64,000 bases of DNA from Bacillota bacterium (GTDB lineage Bacteria > Bacillota > UBA4882 > UBA8346), in assembly GCA_023426245.1 (NCBI GenBank), contig JAFABB010000028.1, forward strand, positions 181,379-245,378. The letters are read 5' to 3'. Made by a program: the position numbers and the translations under genes. This document shows positions 55,149 through 63,796 of this stretch, piece after piece (positions within the stretch are counted from its first letter, which is position 1; each line of letters starts with the position of its first letter). The notes beneath the pieces were generated by a model. The model did no database searches. It had not been told where the DNA came from and saw only the letters and a list, made by a program, of their open reading frames with translations.

Positions 55149-55886
55149 GTGAAAAAAATTTGGTGGTTCTTTATCGTTTGTACCTTGATGATTTCATCGT
55201 CTTTGGTATGGGCTGGATGGGATAAAGATTTCTCCAAAAAAGTCAATGAACTCCGCGGAGAAGGCTATGGACACAGTGAATTGAGCGAGCGTCAAATCAT
55301 CGACGGACTCAAAGAAGCTCTCCATGTCGGTACCGCTAATGCCGCGAATTCTGCCGGCCAAAAAGACGGTTTCTTTGGCAATCCCGTCATAAAGATTCCC
55401 ATGCCCGAGCAACTGGAGACGATTGAAAAGTTGTTGCGCAAAACGGGTCATGAAGAAATAGTGGATGAATTCGTCCTTAGCATGAACCGTGCGGCCGAAC
55501 AGGCAGTCCCGGCAGGCAAGAAGATTTTTTGGGATGCGATTCGCGAAATGAGTTTTGACGACGCCCGAAAAATTCTTCAGGGGAGTGATACGGCAGCCAC
55601 TGAATATTTTAGGCTGAAAACGTCGGAGAAACTCCGGACAGCCTTTCTACCGGCGATCCGTGAAGCTACCGACGATGTGGGAGTAACTCGTAATTACAAA
55701 GTGTTGGTCGAGAAAGCCAAAACTGTTCCCTTTGTAAAGAGCAAAGCGGTGAATGTTGATGAGTATGTGGCGGATAGGGCTTTGGATGGATTGTTTTATC
55801 TGGTTGGGGAAGAGGAAAAGAGAATCCGTGAAGATCCATTGGCCCGAGTTACCGATATTTTAAAACGAGTTTTTGGGAGAAGGTAG
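55149..55886 (+). CDS. DUF4197 secreted protein
   Basis: The protein has about 245 residues with a signal peptide (IWWFFIVCTLMISSSLVWAG) and the whole DUF4197 pattern: LSERQIIDGLKEALHVGT, NPVIKIPMPEQLETIEKLLR, MNRAAEQAVPAGKKIFWDAI, SDTAATEYFRLKTSEKL and YVADRALDGLFYLVGEEEKR. The family is mostly known from Gram-negative bacteria, where it is periplasmic and of unknown function, so finding it here is unusual. GTG 55149 is nine bases after AAGGAG; ATG 55131 has no site. Confidence 0.85.
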   Translation: MKKIWWFFIVCTLMISSSLVWAGWDKDFSKKVNELRGEGYGHSELSERQIIDGLKEALHVGTANAANSAGQKDGFFGNPVIKIPMPEQLETIEKLLRKTGHEEIVDEFVLSMNRAAEQAVPAGKKIFWDAIREMSFDDARKILQGSDTAATEYFRLKTSEKLRTAFLPAIREATDDVGVTRNYKVLVEKAKTVPFVKSKAVNVDEYVADRALDGLFYLVGEEEKRIREDPLARVTDILKRVFGRR

Positions 55887-55974
55887 CGTCAATTCAGGGA
55901 TCGAGTCTATATAATATTTGAGGAGTTAAGGGATTGTCCTGGAAGTTTGGGCTGTCTCTTTCTTTTTCCGAAAG

Positions 55975-55991
55975 TTTGACCTTTCCTGACC
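55975..55991. promoter_or_regulatory. CtsR-like heat-shock operator (first)
   Basis: TTTGACC-TTT-CCTGACC, on the minus strand GGTCAGG-AAA-GGTCAAA. Heptads and the 3-base spacer fit the CtsR consensus with two mismatches. It lies about 36 bases upstream of a possible sigma-A promoter TTGAAA (56027)-18-TATAAT (56051). Confidence 0.6.
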
Positions 55992-56026
55992 AAATGGGTC
56001 GAAAGCTTGAGTAATAAGGAAAGACA

Positions 56027-56056
56027 TTGAAAAAAGCTTTGCCGCACTTTTATAAT
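56027..56056 (+). promoter_or_regulatory. Candidate sigma-A promoter P1 of the dnaK operon
   Basis: TTGAAA (56027-56032), an 18-base spacer, TATAAT (56051-56056). The leader to dnaK would be about 250 bases. Confidence 0.55.
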
Positions 56057-56111
56057 TTCAGACCATAAATGAAAACCAAAACAATTGGGTTATAAAAAGT
56101 AAAATTGAAAG

Positions 56112-56169
56112 TTGGCTTTGAATAAAAAATCGGATATTATCATTTTATAGAAGGTCAAAAAAGAACAAA
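56112..56169 (+). promoter_or_regulatory. Candidate promoter P2 with CtsR-like operator (second)
   Basis: TTGGCT (56112-56117), a 17-base spacer and TATTAT (56135-56140), then GGTCAAA-AAA-GAACAAA (56153-56169), a CtsR-type direct repeat with two mismatches at about +7 to +23. The 430-base gap before dnaK holds no gene. Confidence 0.55.
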
Positions 56170-56316
56170 CTAATGTCGGAGGTGTTTGAAAGATATTGAT
56201 AATTGTATCGTTAAAGACAGGACAAAAGTAATATACCGGGGTTTTCCACGATAATAATGTAGGGGATAGCCTCGATATAGCTCGAACATATTAAGTGTTA
56301 GAAGGAGGAATTGAAA

Positions 56317-58215
56317 ATGGCTAAAGCAGTTGGTATTGATCTTGGAACTACGAATTCAGTGGTGGCGGTGATGGAAGGAGGACAGCCGACTGTTATTATA
56401 AATACGGACGGTGGCCGCTTCACTCCATCGGTGGTTGGATTTAGTAAAAACGGGGAACGAATGGTGGGACAGCTTGCCAAACGCCAGGCGGTTCTAAATC
56501 CCGAGAACACGATTTATTCCGCTAAGCGGTTTATTGGACGACGTTTTTCGGAAGTGGCCTCTGAAATTAAAAATGTTCCCTATAAGGTCGTGAGTGGACA
56601 AAATGATGCTGTCCGGTTTGAAATCGGTGGTAAATTATATGCCCCGGAGGAGATATCCGCCCAGGTCCTTCGAAAATTGGTCGAGGATGCGGCGAAGTAT
56701 ATCGGCGAAAAAGTCACTGAAGCCGTCATTACGGTTCCGGCCTATTTTAATGACGCGCAGCGCCAGGCCACCAAAGATGCCGGCCAAATAGCTGGATTAA
56801 AGGTTTTGCGGATTATTAACGAGCCTACGGCGGCAGCGCTTGCCTACGGACTGGATAAGAAAAAAAACGAAACCATTATGGTGTTTGACTTGGGAGGCGG
56901 AACCTTTGACGTGTCCATTCTGGAAGTCGGCGATGGAGTTTTTGAAGTCAAGTCTACTTCCGGTGACACTCATTTGGGCGGCGATGATTTTGACAAACGG
57001 ATCGTCGACGCTCTGGCCGAGGAATTTCAGAAGACCAATGGGATCGATCTCAGGCGCGACCGGCAGTCTTTTCAAAGATTGACGGAAGCGGCGGAAAAGG
57101 CAAAGATTGAGCTCTCCAGCATTCTTGAAACTACAATATCCTTGCCTTTTATTACAGCCGATGCTTCCGGGCCGAAACATTTGGAGGTCCGGCTCACCCG
57201 GGCTAAGTTTGACCAATTGACCGCCGATTTGGTGAACCGTTGCATCAACCCGGTAAAGCAAGCCTTAAGTGATGCCAAATTAAGTGAGAAAGATATTGAT
57301 GAAGTGATTTTGGTGGGAGGTTCAACCAGGATTCCGGCAGTCCAAGCGCTGGTCCGGAAGTTGACAGGCGGCAAAGATCCCAACCAATCGGTCAATCCGG
57401 ACGAAGTCGTGGCTGTAGGAGCGGCGATCCAAGCGGGTATTTTAGCGGGAGAAGTTAAAGATGTCGTACTCCTGGACGTCACTCCGCTTTCACTGGGTCT
57501 TGAGACGATGGGCGGTGTCATGACGAAACTGGTGGAACGCAATACCACAATTCCGGTACGTCGTACGGAAGTTTTTTCAACCGCCGTGGACAACCAGGCG
57601 GCAGTAGATGTCCATATCCTTCAGGGAGAACGGGAGATGGCTTCCGATAACCGGACCCTTGGAAATTTCCGGTTGGAAGGCATCCGGCAGGTGTCCAGGG
57701 GTGTACCACAAATCGAAGTAACTTTCGATATTGACGCCAATGGAATCTTAACGGTTACTGCCCGGGATAAGGATACCGCTAAAGAGCAAAGGGTCACCAT
57801 CAGTGGCTCAACCCAACTTGGGCGCGATGAAATCGATCGGATGGTCAAGGAGGCGCAGTCCAATGCTGAAAATGACCGGAAACGTCGTGAGATTGCTGAG
57901 ATTCGCAACCAAGCCGATGCGGCCGCCTATCAATTGGAACAACAAATCAAAGAGTATGGTTCGGAGGTTCCGGCCAATGAATCGGCCAGGGCTGAAAATC
58001 TGATTCGGGAAGCAAGGCAGTTGGTTAGGGAAAACTCTGATGATGCCAATAAATTGCGGCAGCTTATCAGTGATCTTCAGCAGTTGAGCCACGGTATCGC
58101 GGCTACGGCGCATGAAACAAAAGGCCAAACCGGCGAGGGGCCGGGCAATTTTGGCGGATATCAGCGGCCGGACGGTGATGATGTGATTGATGCCGATTAC
58201 CGGGAAACCCGGTGA
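56317..58215 (+). CDS. dnaK: Chaperone DnaK (Hsp70)
   Basis: The protein has 632 residues and is complete: ATPase domain with VGIDLGTTNSVVAV at the start, FDLGGGTFDVSIL and ILVGGSTRIPAVQ; interdomain linker VVLLDVTPLSLG; substrate-binding domain; lid helices; and the C-terminal DDVIDADYRE, the normal DnaK tail. It folds proteins with J-proteins in an ATP cycle. ATG 56317 follows GAAGGAGG by eight bases. No grpE or hrcA is adjacent, unlike most Bacillota; the operon order is dnaK-cbpA-cbpM-clpB. CtsR-like boxes lie upstream; no CIRCE element is seen. Confidence 0.96.
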   Translation: MAKAVGIDLGTTNSVVAVMEGGQPTVIINTDGGRFTPSVVGFSKNGERMVGQLAKRQAVLNPENTIYSAKRFIGRRFSEVASEIKNVPYKVVSGQNDAVRFEIGGKLYAPEEISAQVLRKLVEDAAKYIGEKVTEAVITVPAYFNDAQRQATKDAGQIAGLKVLRIINEPTAAALAYGLDKKKNETIMVFDLGGGTFDVSILEVGDGVFEVKSTSGDTHLGGDDFDKRIVDALAEEFQKTNGIDLRRDRQSFQRLTEAAEKAKIELSSILETTISLPFITADASGPKHLEVRLTRAKFDQLTADLVNRCINPVKQALSDAKLSEKDIDEVILVGGSTRIPAVQALVRKLTGGKDPNQSVNPDEVVAVGAAIQAGILAGEVKDVVLLDVTPLSLGLETMGGVMTKLVERNTTIPVRRTEVFSTAVDNQAAVDVHILQGEREMASDNRTLGNFRLEGIRQVSRGVPQIEVTFDIDANGILTVTARDKDTAKEQRVTISGSTQLGRDEIDRMVKEAQSNAENDRKRREIAEIRNQADAAAYQLEQQIKEYGSEVPANESARAENLIREARQLVRENSDDANKLRQLISDLQQLSHGIAATAHETKGQTGEGPGNFGGYQRPDGDDVIDADYRETR

Positions 58216-58235
58216 ATTGAAATGAGGTGATCAAA

Positions 58236-59171
58236 ATGGCGGTTAAGTTTCGGGATTATTATGAGATTTTGGGCGTATCCAAGACTGCCAGCGAAGATGA
58301 GATAAAAAAAGCATACCGCCGTTTGGCGCGAAAATACCACCCGGATGTGAATCCCGGTGATAAAGCGGCTGAAGAAAAGTTTAAGGAAATTAATGAAGCC
58401 AACGCTGTCCTGTCCGACCCGGAAAAACGCCGTCGTTACGATCAGTTGGGTTCCAATTATCACGAAGGCAGTGATTTCACGCCGCCGCCCGGTTGGGAGA
58501 ATATTCATGTCTCTTATGAGGATTTGGGGGATATTCTTGGCCGGAGCGGCGTCGGTTATGATTTCAGCGATTTTTTCAACATGCTTTTTGGGGGCGGAGC
58601 AGCCCGCCGGGCCGGTACGGGTTTTGCTGTAAAAGGACGGGATATAGAGGCGGAACTGCCTTTAACATTGACTCAAGCTCATCATGGCGGTGCTCATTCG
58701 TTTTCCATTCGGAATAAGCAGGTGGAAGTCAATATTCCCCTTGGAGTCAGAAACGGCACGGTCATTCGCCTAAGCGGCCTGGGTGGGCCGGGGAATGGCA
58801 AGGCGCCCGCGGGGGACTTGTATTTAAAAGTAAAATTGCAGCCTGATCCGGTATTTACTATATTGCCGGAAGACGATGTCCAAATCGAGTTGCCTTTATC
58901 ACCTTGGGAAGCGGTATTGGGAGCGAAGATTACTGTACCGACTCTGGATGGTTCGGTAGAGATGACGGTGCCTCCCGGTTCCCAAAGCGGCCAAAGATTC
59001 CGCTTAAAGGGACAGGGCTTGCGAACCCGTAACGGCGCGAGAGGGAATCAATATGTGAAATTGAAAATAGTAGTTCCCACAAAGCCTACTGCCAAAGAGA
59101 GGGAGTTATTCTCCCGTCTGGCATCGGTAACTGAGTTCGACCCCAGACAATCTTTTGGAGGAGGCCGATAA
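58236..59171 (+). CDS. cbpA: DnaJ-family co-chaperone without zinc finger (CbpA-like)
   Basis: The protein has about 311 residues. The J domain (about 5-70) has YRRLARKYHPDVNPG with the HPD motif. A short Gly-rich region follows, then C-terminal domains I and II (GRDIEAELPLTLTQAHHGGA, LPLSPWEAVLGAKITVPTLD). The CxxCxGxG zinc-finger repeats of DnaJ are absent, so it is a CbpA/type II Hsp40. The start is ATG 58236, with GAGGTG in front; 58227 is an upstream alternative. It overlaps nothing and is followed after two bases by the CbpM-like gene that may modulate it. Confidence 0.92.
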   Translation: MAVKFRDYYEILGVSKTASEDEIKKAYRRLARKYHPDVNPGDKAAEEKFKEINEANAVLSDPEKRRRYDQLGSNYHEGSDFTPPPGWENIHVSYEDLGDILGRSGVGYDFSDFFNMLFGGGAARRAGTGFAVKGRDIEAELPLTLTQAHHGGAHSFSIRNKQVEVNIPLGVRNGTVIRLSGLGGPGNGKAPAGDLYLKVKLQPDPVFTILPEDDVQIELPLSPWEAVLGAKITVPTLDGSVEMTVPPGSQSGQRFRLKGQGLRTRNGARGNQYVKLKIVVPTKPTAKERELFSRLASVTEFDPRQSFGGGR

Positions 59172-59173
59172 AC

Positions 59174-59488
59174 ATGGATCATTATGAAATCATCATCAGC
59201 GACCATTGGCATAGGTTGTGGGCTCTGGAAGACTTGGCGCTGGCCGCCGGAATCCATCCCCAACTGGTTGAATATTTTGTCGAATACGGACTTTTGGAGC
59301 CGGTGGAACGTATCGGCAATCAACTGTTTTTTGAAGATCAAGCAATCTCCCGCCTGAAAACGATTCAACGCTTGCGGGGCGAGATGGGAATCAATTTACC
59401 GGGGATTGCGATTATTCTCGATTTGACCGGGAAGATCCAGGAATTGCAGCAAGAAATTGAGTGGTTGAGAGTAAAGGCGGGAGTTTAG
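59174..59488 (+). CDS. CbpM/HspR-like MerR-type chaperone modulator
   Basis: The 104-residue protein has a MerR-like winged helix (about 14-70: LEDLALAAGIHPQLVEYFVE, LFFEDQAISRLKTIQRLRGE) and the block MGINLPGIAIILDLTGKIQE (about 71-90) shared by CbpM and HspR, then a short helix. CbpM binds and inhibits the J domain of CbpA; HspR is a DNA-binding repressor that uses DnaK as co-repressor. The first recognition region lacks the usual LRxYE of HspR and matches CbpM better. It lies between cbpA and clpB. Confidence 0.85.
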   Translation: MDHYEIIISDHWHRLWALEDLALAAGIHPQLVEYFVEYGLLEPVERIGNQLFFEDQAISRLKTIQRLRGEMGINLPGIAIILDLTGKIQELQQEIEWLRVKAGV

Positions 59489-59513
59489 GTGATTGAAAAG
59501 GAGGTTTTAGAGC

Positions 59514-62126
59514 ATGGATGTTAATCGAATGACCGAAAAAGTACAGGAGGCCCTTGGAAGCGCACAGCGGATGGCGGTTCGTCTGGGTCATCAACAAGTA
59601 GACGTGGAGCATCTCCTGGCTGCTCTTTTGGAACAGGAGAATGGTTTGGCCGGCGGAATCCTCGAGAAAGCCGGGGCAAGCTCCGCCGAATTTGCCAAAA
59701 GGATCCGGACCGAACTGGACCGGTTACCCAGAGTGACAGTCAATGGTTCTTCCGGATACTCGGATCAAGTCTACATTACCGGCCGTTTAAACCGGCTTTT
59801 GGCCCAAGCGGAGGATGAAGCCAAAAAGCTTAATGATGAATATATTTCGGTGGAGCATTTATTGCTGGCCATGGCGGATGACGGCGGTTCCACGGGCCGG
59901 CTGTTGAAAGAATATCACATCGACCGGGATGCTTTATCCAAGATTATCAAGGAAGTCCGTGGCGGCCAGCGGGTGACTTCGCCGAATCCCGAAGCTACTT
60001 ATGAGGCTTTGGAACGCTATGGCCGGGATTTGACCAAGTACGCCAGTCAGGGAAAACTGGACCCGGTGATCGGCCGGGATGATGAAATCCGCCGGGTCGT
60101 TCAGGTGTTGTCCAGACGCACCAAAAACAATCCGGTGCTCATTGGGGAACCTGGCGTCGGTAAAACGGCGATTGTGGAAGGTTTGGCCCAGCGGATTATC
60201 CGTGGCGATGTTCCGGATGGCCTGAAGAACAAGCGGGTGGTTTCGCTGGATATGGGGGCCTTGATTGCCGGAGCCAAATACCGGGGCGAGTTTGAAGAGC
60301 GGCTGAAGGCCGTTTTAAAGGAAGTTCAGGAATCGGACGGCAACATCGTCCTTTTCATCGATGAGCTTCATACTGTGGTGGGCGCCGGAAAAGTGGAAGG
60401 AGCCATGGATGCCGGGAACCTGTTAAAACCGATGCTGGCCCGGGGTGAACTGCATTGTATCGGGGCCACGACGTTGGATGAATATCATAAGCATATTGAG
60501 AAAGATGCGGCCCTGGAACGCCGGTTCCAGACGGTTATCGTGGATCAACCCACCGTTGAAGACACCATCTCCATCTTACGGGGTTTGAATGAACGTTATG
60601 AAAACCACCACGGGGTGAGGATCAAGGATGCCGCATTGGTGGCCGCGGCCGTTCTTTCCAACCGTTATATTTCCGACCGGTTTTTGCCTGACAAGGCGAT
60701 TGACCTGGTGGATGAAGCTGCCGCCAAACTGCGGACCGAAATCGATTCCATGCCCAGCGAGCTGGATGAACAGCTCCGCCGGGTCATGCAACTGGAGATT
60801 GAGCGGGAAGCCCTGAAAAAAGAAACCGATCTTGCTTCCAAAGAGCGCCTGGAAAGGCTGGAAAAAGAACTGGCCGAGCTGAAGTCGGAATCCGATGCCC
60901 TCAAGGTACGTTGGCAGGCTGAGAAACAGGGCGTACAACGGCTGCGGCAACTCAGAAAAGATATTGAAACCACCAAAGTGGAGATCGAACAAGCCGAGTT
61001 GCAGTACGACCTGAACCGGGCTGCCGAGTTGAAGTACGGCCAGTTAACATCGTTGGAAAAGAAATTGCAGGCCGAAGAGGAGCTGTTATCCAAGAAACAG
61101 GGCGGGGACCGCCTGATTAAAGAAGTAGTTGATGAAGAGGATATCGCCGAGGTCGTCAGCAGATGGACCGGGATTCCCATTACCAAACTCCTGGAAGGAG
61201 AGGTTCAAAAATTACTCCATTTGGAGGATGAGCTTCACCAAAGGGTGGTGGGCCAGGATGAGGCGGTGACCGCAGTTGCCGAGGCGGTTTTACGAGCCCG
61301 TTCGGGTCTCAAAGATCCCAACCGGCCGATTGGTTCTTTCATCTTTCTGGGGCCGACCGGAGTTGGCAAGACCGAGCTGGCACGGACATTGGCCCAATTC
61401 CTGTTTGATGATCCGAACACCATGATCCGGATCGACATGTCGGAATATCAGGAAAAGCATACGGTAGCGCGGTTGATTGGAGCGCCTCCGGGTTATATAG
61501 GCTATGAGGAGGGCGGCCAATTGACGGAAGCCGTCAGACGCCGTCCCTATGCGGTGATTTTGTTTGATGAGATCGAAAAAGCTCACTACGATGTCTTTAA
61601 CCTGATGCTCCAGATCCTGGACGACGGCCGCCTTACGGACGGTCAGGGCCGGACGGTGGATTTCAAGAACACGATAGTGATTATGACTTCCAATATCGGC
61701 AGTGATAAGATATTGGATTATAAAGGGTCCTTTGCCGGAGAGTCTTATGAACGGATCAAGAGCACGGTTTTGGAAGAAATGCGCCGTCATTTCCGGCCGG
61801 AGTTTCTAAACCGGGTGGATGAAGTCATCGTCTTCCACGCGCTTTCCGAGGAACATCTCAAAGAGATTGTGGAGATTCATCTGGATACCGTAAGACGCCG
61901 TTTGGCCGACCGTCACTTGAGCCTGGAACTCACGGACGCCGTCAAAGTCCATCTGGTCCATGTCGGTTATGAACCCAGTTATGGGGCCAGACCCCTTAAA
62001 CGGGCCATCCAAAAAGAATTGGAGACTGCTTTGGGCAAGCTGATTTTACAGGGTGAAATCAGGGACGGCCAGAAAATCAAGGTGGATTATGAAAAGGAGA
62101 AAGGATTGACTTTTAAGGCGGAATAA
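59514..62126 (+). CDS. clpB: ATP-dependent disaggregase ClpB
   Basis: The 870-residue protein has an N-terminal double Clp-N domain (about 1-145), AAA+ 1 with GEPGVGKTAIVEG (about 206-218) and VLFIDELHTVVGAG, a long coiled-coil middle domain (about 405-530), and AAA+ 2 with GPTGVGKTELA (about 609-619) and ILFDEIEKAHYDVFN. The middle domain marks it as ClpB rather than ClpC or ClpE. With DnaK and its J-protein it rescues aggregated proteins. AAAAGGAGG precedes the ATG. It ends the chaperone operon; a palindromic element with a T run follows. Confidence 0.96.
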   Translation: MDVNRMTEKVQEALGSAQRMAVRLGHQQVDVEHLLAALLEQENGLAGGILEKAGASSAEFAKRIRTELDRLPRVTVNGSSGYSDQVYITGRLNRLLAQAEDEAKKLNDEYISVEHLLLAMADDGGSTGRLLKEYHIDRDALSKIIKEVRGGQRVTSPNPEATYEALERYGRDLTKYASQGKLDPVIGRDDEIRRVVQVLSRRTKNNPVLIGEPGVGKTAIVEGLAQRIIRGDVPDGLKNKRVVSLDMGALIAGAKYRGEFEERLKAVLKEVQESDGNIVLFIDELHTVVGAGKVEGAMDAGNLLKPMLARGELHCIGATTLDEYHKHIEKDAALERRFQTVIVDQPTVEDTISILRGLNERYENHHGVRIKDAALVAAAVLSNRYISDRFLPDKAIDLVDEAAAKLRTEIDSMPSELDEQLRRVMQLEIEREALKKETDLASKERLERLEKELAELKSESDALKVRWQAEKQGVQRLRQLRKDIETTKVEIEQAELQYDLNRAAELKYGQLTSLEKKLQAEEELLSKKQGGDRLIKEVVDEEDIAEVVSRWTGIPITKLLEGEVQKLLHLEDELHQRVVGQDEAVTAVAEAVLRARSGLKDPNRPIGSFIFLGPTGVGKTELARTLAQFLFDDPNTMIRIDMSEYQEKHTVARLIGAPPGYIGYEEGGQLTEAVRRRPYAVILFDEIEKAHYDVFNLMLQILDDGRLTDGQGRTVDFKNTIVIMTSNIGSDKILDYKGSFAGESYERIKSTVLEEMRRHFRPEFLNRVDEVIVFHALSEEHLKEIVEIHLDTVRRRLADRHLSLELTDAVKVHLVHVGYEPSYGARPLKRAIQKELETALGKLILQGEIRDGQKIKVDYEKEKGLTFKAE

Positions 62127-62154
62127 GAATCCCCATATAGTTTGAATTTTTAAG

Positions 62155-62212
62155 AGGGCTGTTCCAAAAGGAATTTAATTGTGAATTACCTTTGTGGACA
62201 GCCCTTTTTTAT
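62155..62212 (+). terminator. Palindromic element copy G acting as terminator of clpB
   Basis: AGGGCTGTTCCAAAAGG... pairs with ...CCTTTGTGGACAGCCCT and is followed by TTTTTATTTT. It shares the GGCTGT ends of the dispersed palindromic family and has a clear terminator shape. Confidence 0.8.
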
Positions 62213-62295
62213 TTTCAATTGGTTCCATTTTGTTCAATCAATTCATCCTAGGGATTCCTAGAGGATGACGTGGGAACGGGAAAAATAGTTTCATA

Positions 62296-62505
62296 GATGA
62301 GCAGAGCAAGATTGCTGGAGGGAGAAATTATTATGTAGATGAGCAGAACAAGATTGCAGAAGGAGGAAATGATTTTGCAGATGAGCAGAACAACATTGCC
62401 GGTGGAAGAAATCATTTTGCAGATGAGCAGAACAAGATTGCAGGAGGGAGAAATGATTTTGCAGATGAGCAGAACAAGATTGCTGAAGGGAGAAATGATT
62501 TTGTA
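62296..62505. repeat. 42-bp tandem repeat, five units plus a partial sixth
   Basis: Units start at 62296, 62338, 62380, 62422 and 62464, and a part unit at 62506; each begins GATGAGCAGAACAAGATTGC. The period equals 14 codons. The plus frame reads DEQNKIAxGRNDFA per unit but has no start codon; a minus frame gives a hydrophobic repeat without ribosome binding site. No spacers, so not a CRISPR array. Confidence 0.85.
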
Positions 62506-63281
62506 GATTCGCAAAATGTTTTCTCCCATGAAAAATTAAGAAACACGGAAATATGTGATTTTTTGGGTAAATGGTTTGCATGTTTATATTGCCCCACATA
62601 CCCCACTACCCAACATTCTCAGAAACAACGGCTTTTTGGAATCGTCACCAAAATCCGGTCAATCGTGGTCAAAAAAATTCTTCCCCGGCCTTAAGTTGCT
62701 CATAAGCAGTAATATCAACATTCAGTGCGTTCACATCCAAAAATAGCGGAACCAGGTCCGAATTTTGTTTGCAATATTATTATTATATTGATATTTAGTG
62801 GCTGGTTTTTATTTCTAACTCTTATTATAATTAAATTCTTGATATTTCACAATATCGATAAGAAGTATATGGTTGAGGAAATCCAGGTGGGAATGAAGGT
62901 TGGATGGATTTGAAATGTTTCAAAACTTTTGGAAAACGACCAAATTGAGGCAAATTTGGGGTTTTGTTTTTCTCAACATTGGACACCCTTGATGCTATTG
63001 GTTGATGTGGCGAGGTGGGGTATGTGGGGTTTTTAGATATAGGAATATATATAAATATGGAAATAAGTAATTTTGGATGGGCGGATTGATTTGGAATAAA
63101 GAACGATGCGGGGGGATAGCAGGTTTAATTCGGTAAGGGATGTAACAACCATGAGGCTTTTATCCGTGGAAACGAAGATGAAATGAAGGATGGTTTTGAT
63201 GGGTTGTGATGAACAAAAGAATTATAGTATGTTATGATTGCCGACAGGGGACGTCACCCACTCCCCTTGCAACCCCTAAGG

Positions 63282-63340
63282 CCAAAGGGTGTGGGCGGCA
63301 CACCCTTTGGAATCCCACCGTTGGAACCTACGGATTCCAA
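63282..63340. repeat. Two adjacent strong hairpins
   Basis: CCAAAGGGTGTG (63282-63293) and CACACCCTTTGG (63299-63310) form a perfect 12-bp stem with loop GGCGG. TTGGAATCC (63307-63315) and GGATTCCAA (63332-63340) form a second 9-bp stem that shares the TTGG, so the two stems compete at their join. Confidence 0.75.
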
Positions 63341-63614
63341 ACCTCCCTTTATTCATCCAGGGCTTTTAGAATGTCTTCACCATCCATGGTCTTTCGACTG
63401 TCAATTATATGAGGCTTTCGATAGCGACGGCTGAAAACGTCCTGTTTTAAAGCCGCGCTTTTTGGCGTCCTGCCTCAAATGTCGGGGTGAGGAGTTTGGG
63501 ACTAAAAGCTTAAAAAAGCGTAATGAAAAGTTATGAGGGCAACGAGGGGAAGGAGGGTGTTTAAAAATGAAAGGCATATTTTTGGGTAAGAACTTAGGTG
63601 ATTTTTTGGCTAAG

Positions 63615-63796
63615 GCCACGGGTTAAAAACCCATGGCTCCGGAAGACCATGCCGGTTGAAACCGGCAGAATAAGGGAATGGGTGACAATTTGTAATTTTG
63701 GGGATATGCCGATTGATTTCTGATAAAGCTCAATGCGGGTGTATACCGGTTTTAACCGGTAAGGATTTGAACAGCCATGGGTTTTAACCCGTGGAT
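63615..63796. repeat. Inverted pair of REP-like palindromes (BIME-like)
   Basis: Left half: GCCACGGGTTAAAAACCCATGGC (about 63615) then GCCGGTTGAAACCGGC (about 63651). Right half, in inverse order: ACCGGTTTTAACCGGT (63744-63759) then CCATGGGTTTTAACCCGTGG (about 63776). The outer palindromes are reverse complements of each other except for one base. Confidence 0.75.

Noticed and set aside
55930..55960. Eighth copy of the GGCTGTC palindromic family after the DUF4197 gene
   Set aside because: Only a GGGCTGTC-like stretch is present, without a matching inverted end.
55887..56316. CIRCE element upstream of dnaK
   Set aside because: TTAGCACTC-N9-GAGTGCTAA is absent; CtsR-like heptads are the only heat-shock sites seen.
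62296..62505. CRISPR array
   Set aside because: Units are head to tail without unique spacers, and no cas gene is present.
62248..62599. Hydrophobic repeat protein on the minus strand through the 42-bp array
   Set aside because: Three shifted frames are open only because of the repeat; none has a ribosome binding site, and the cysteine-rich hydrophobic content looks like an antisense reading.
63401..63619. 72-residue minus-strand frame in the tail region
   Set aside because: No ribosome binding site and low-complexity content; probably chance.
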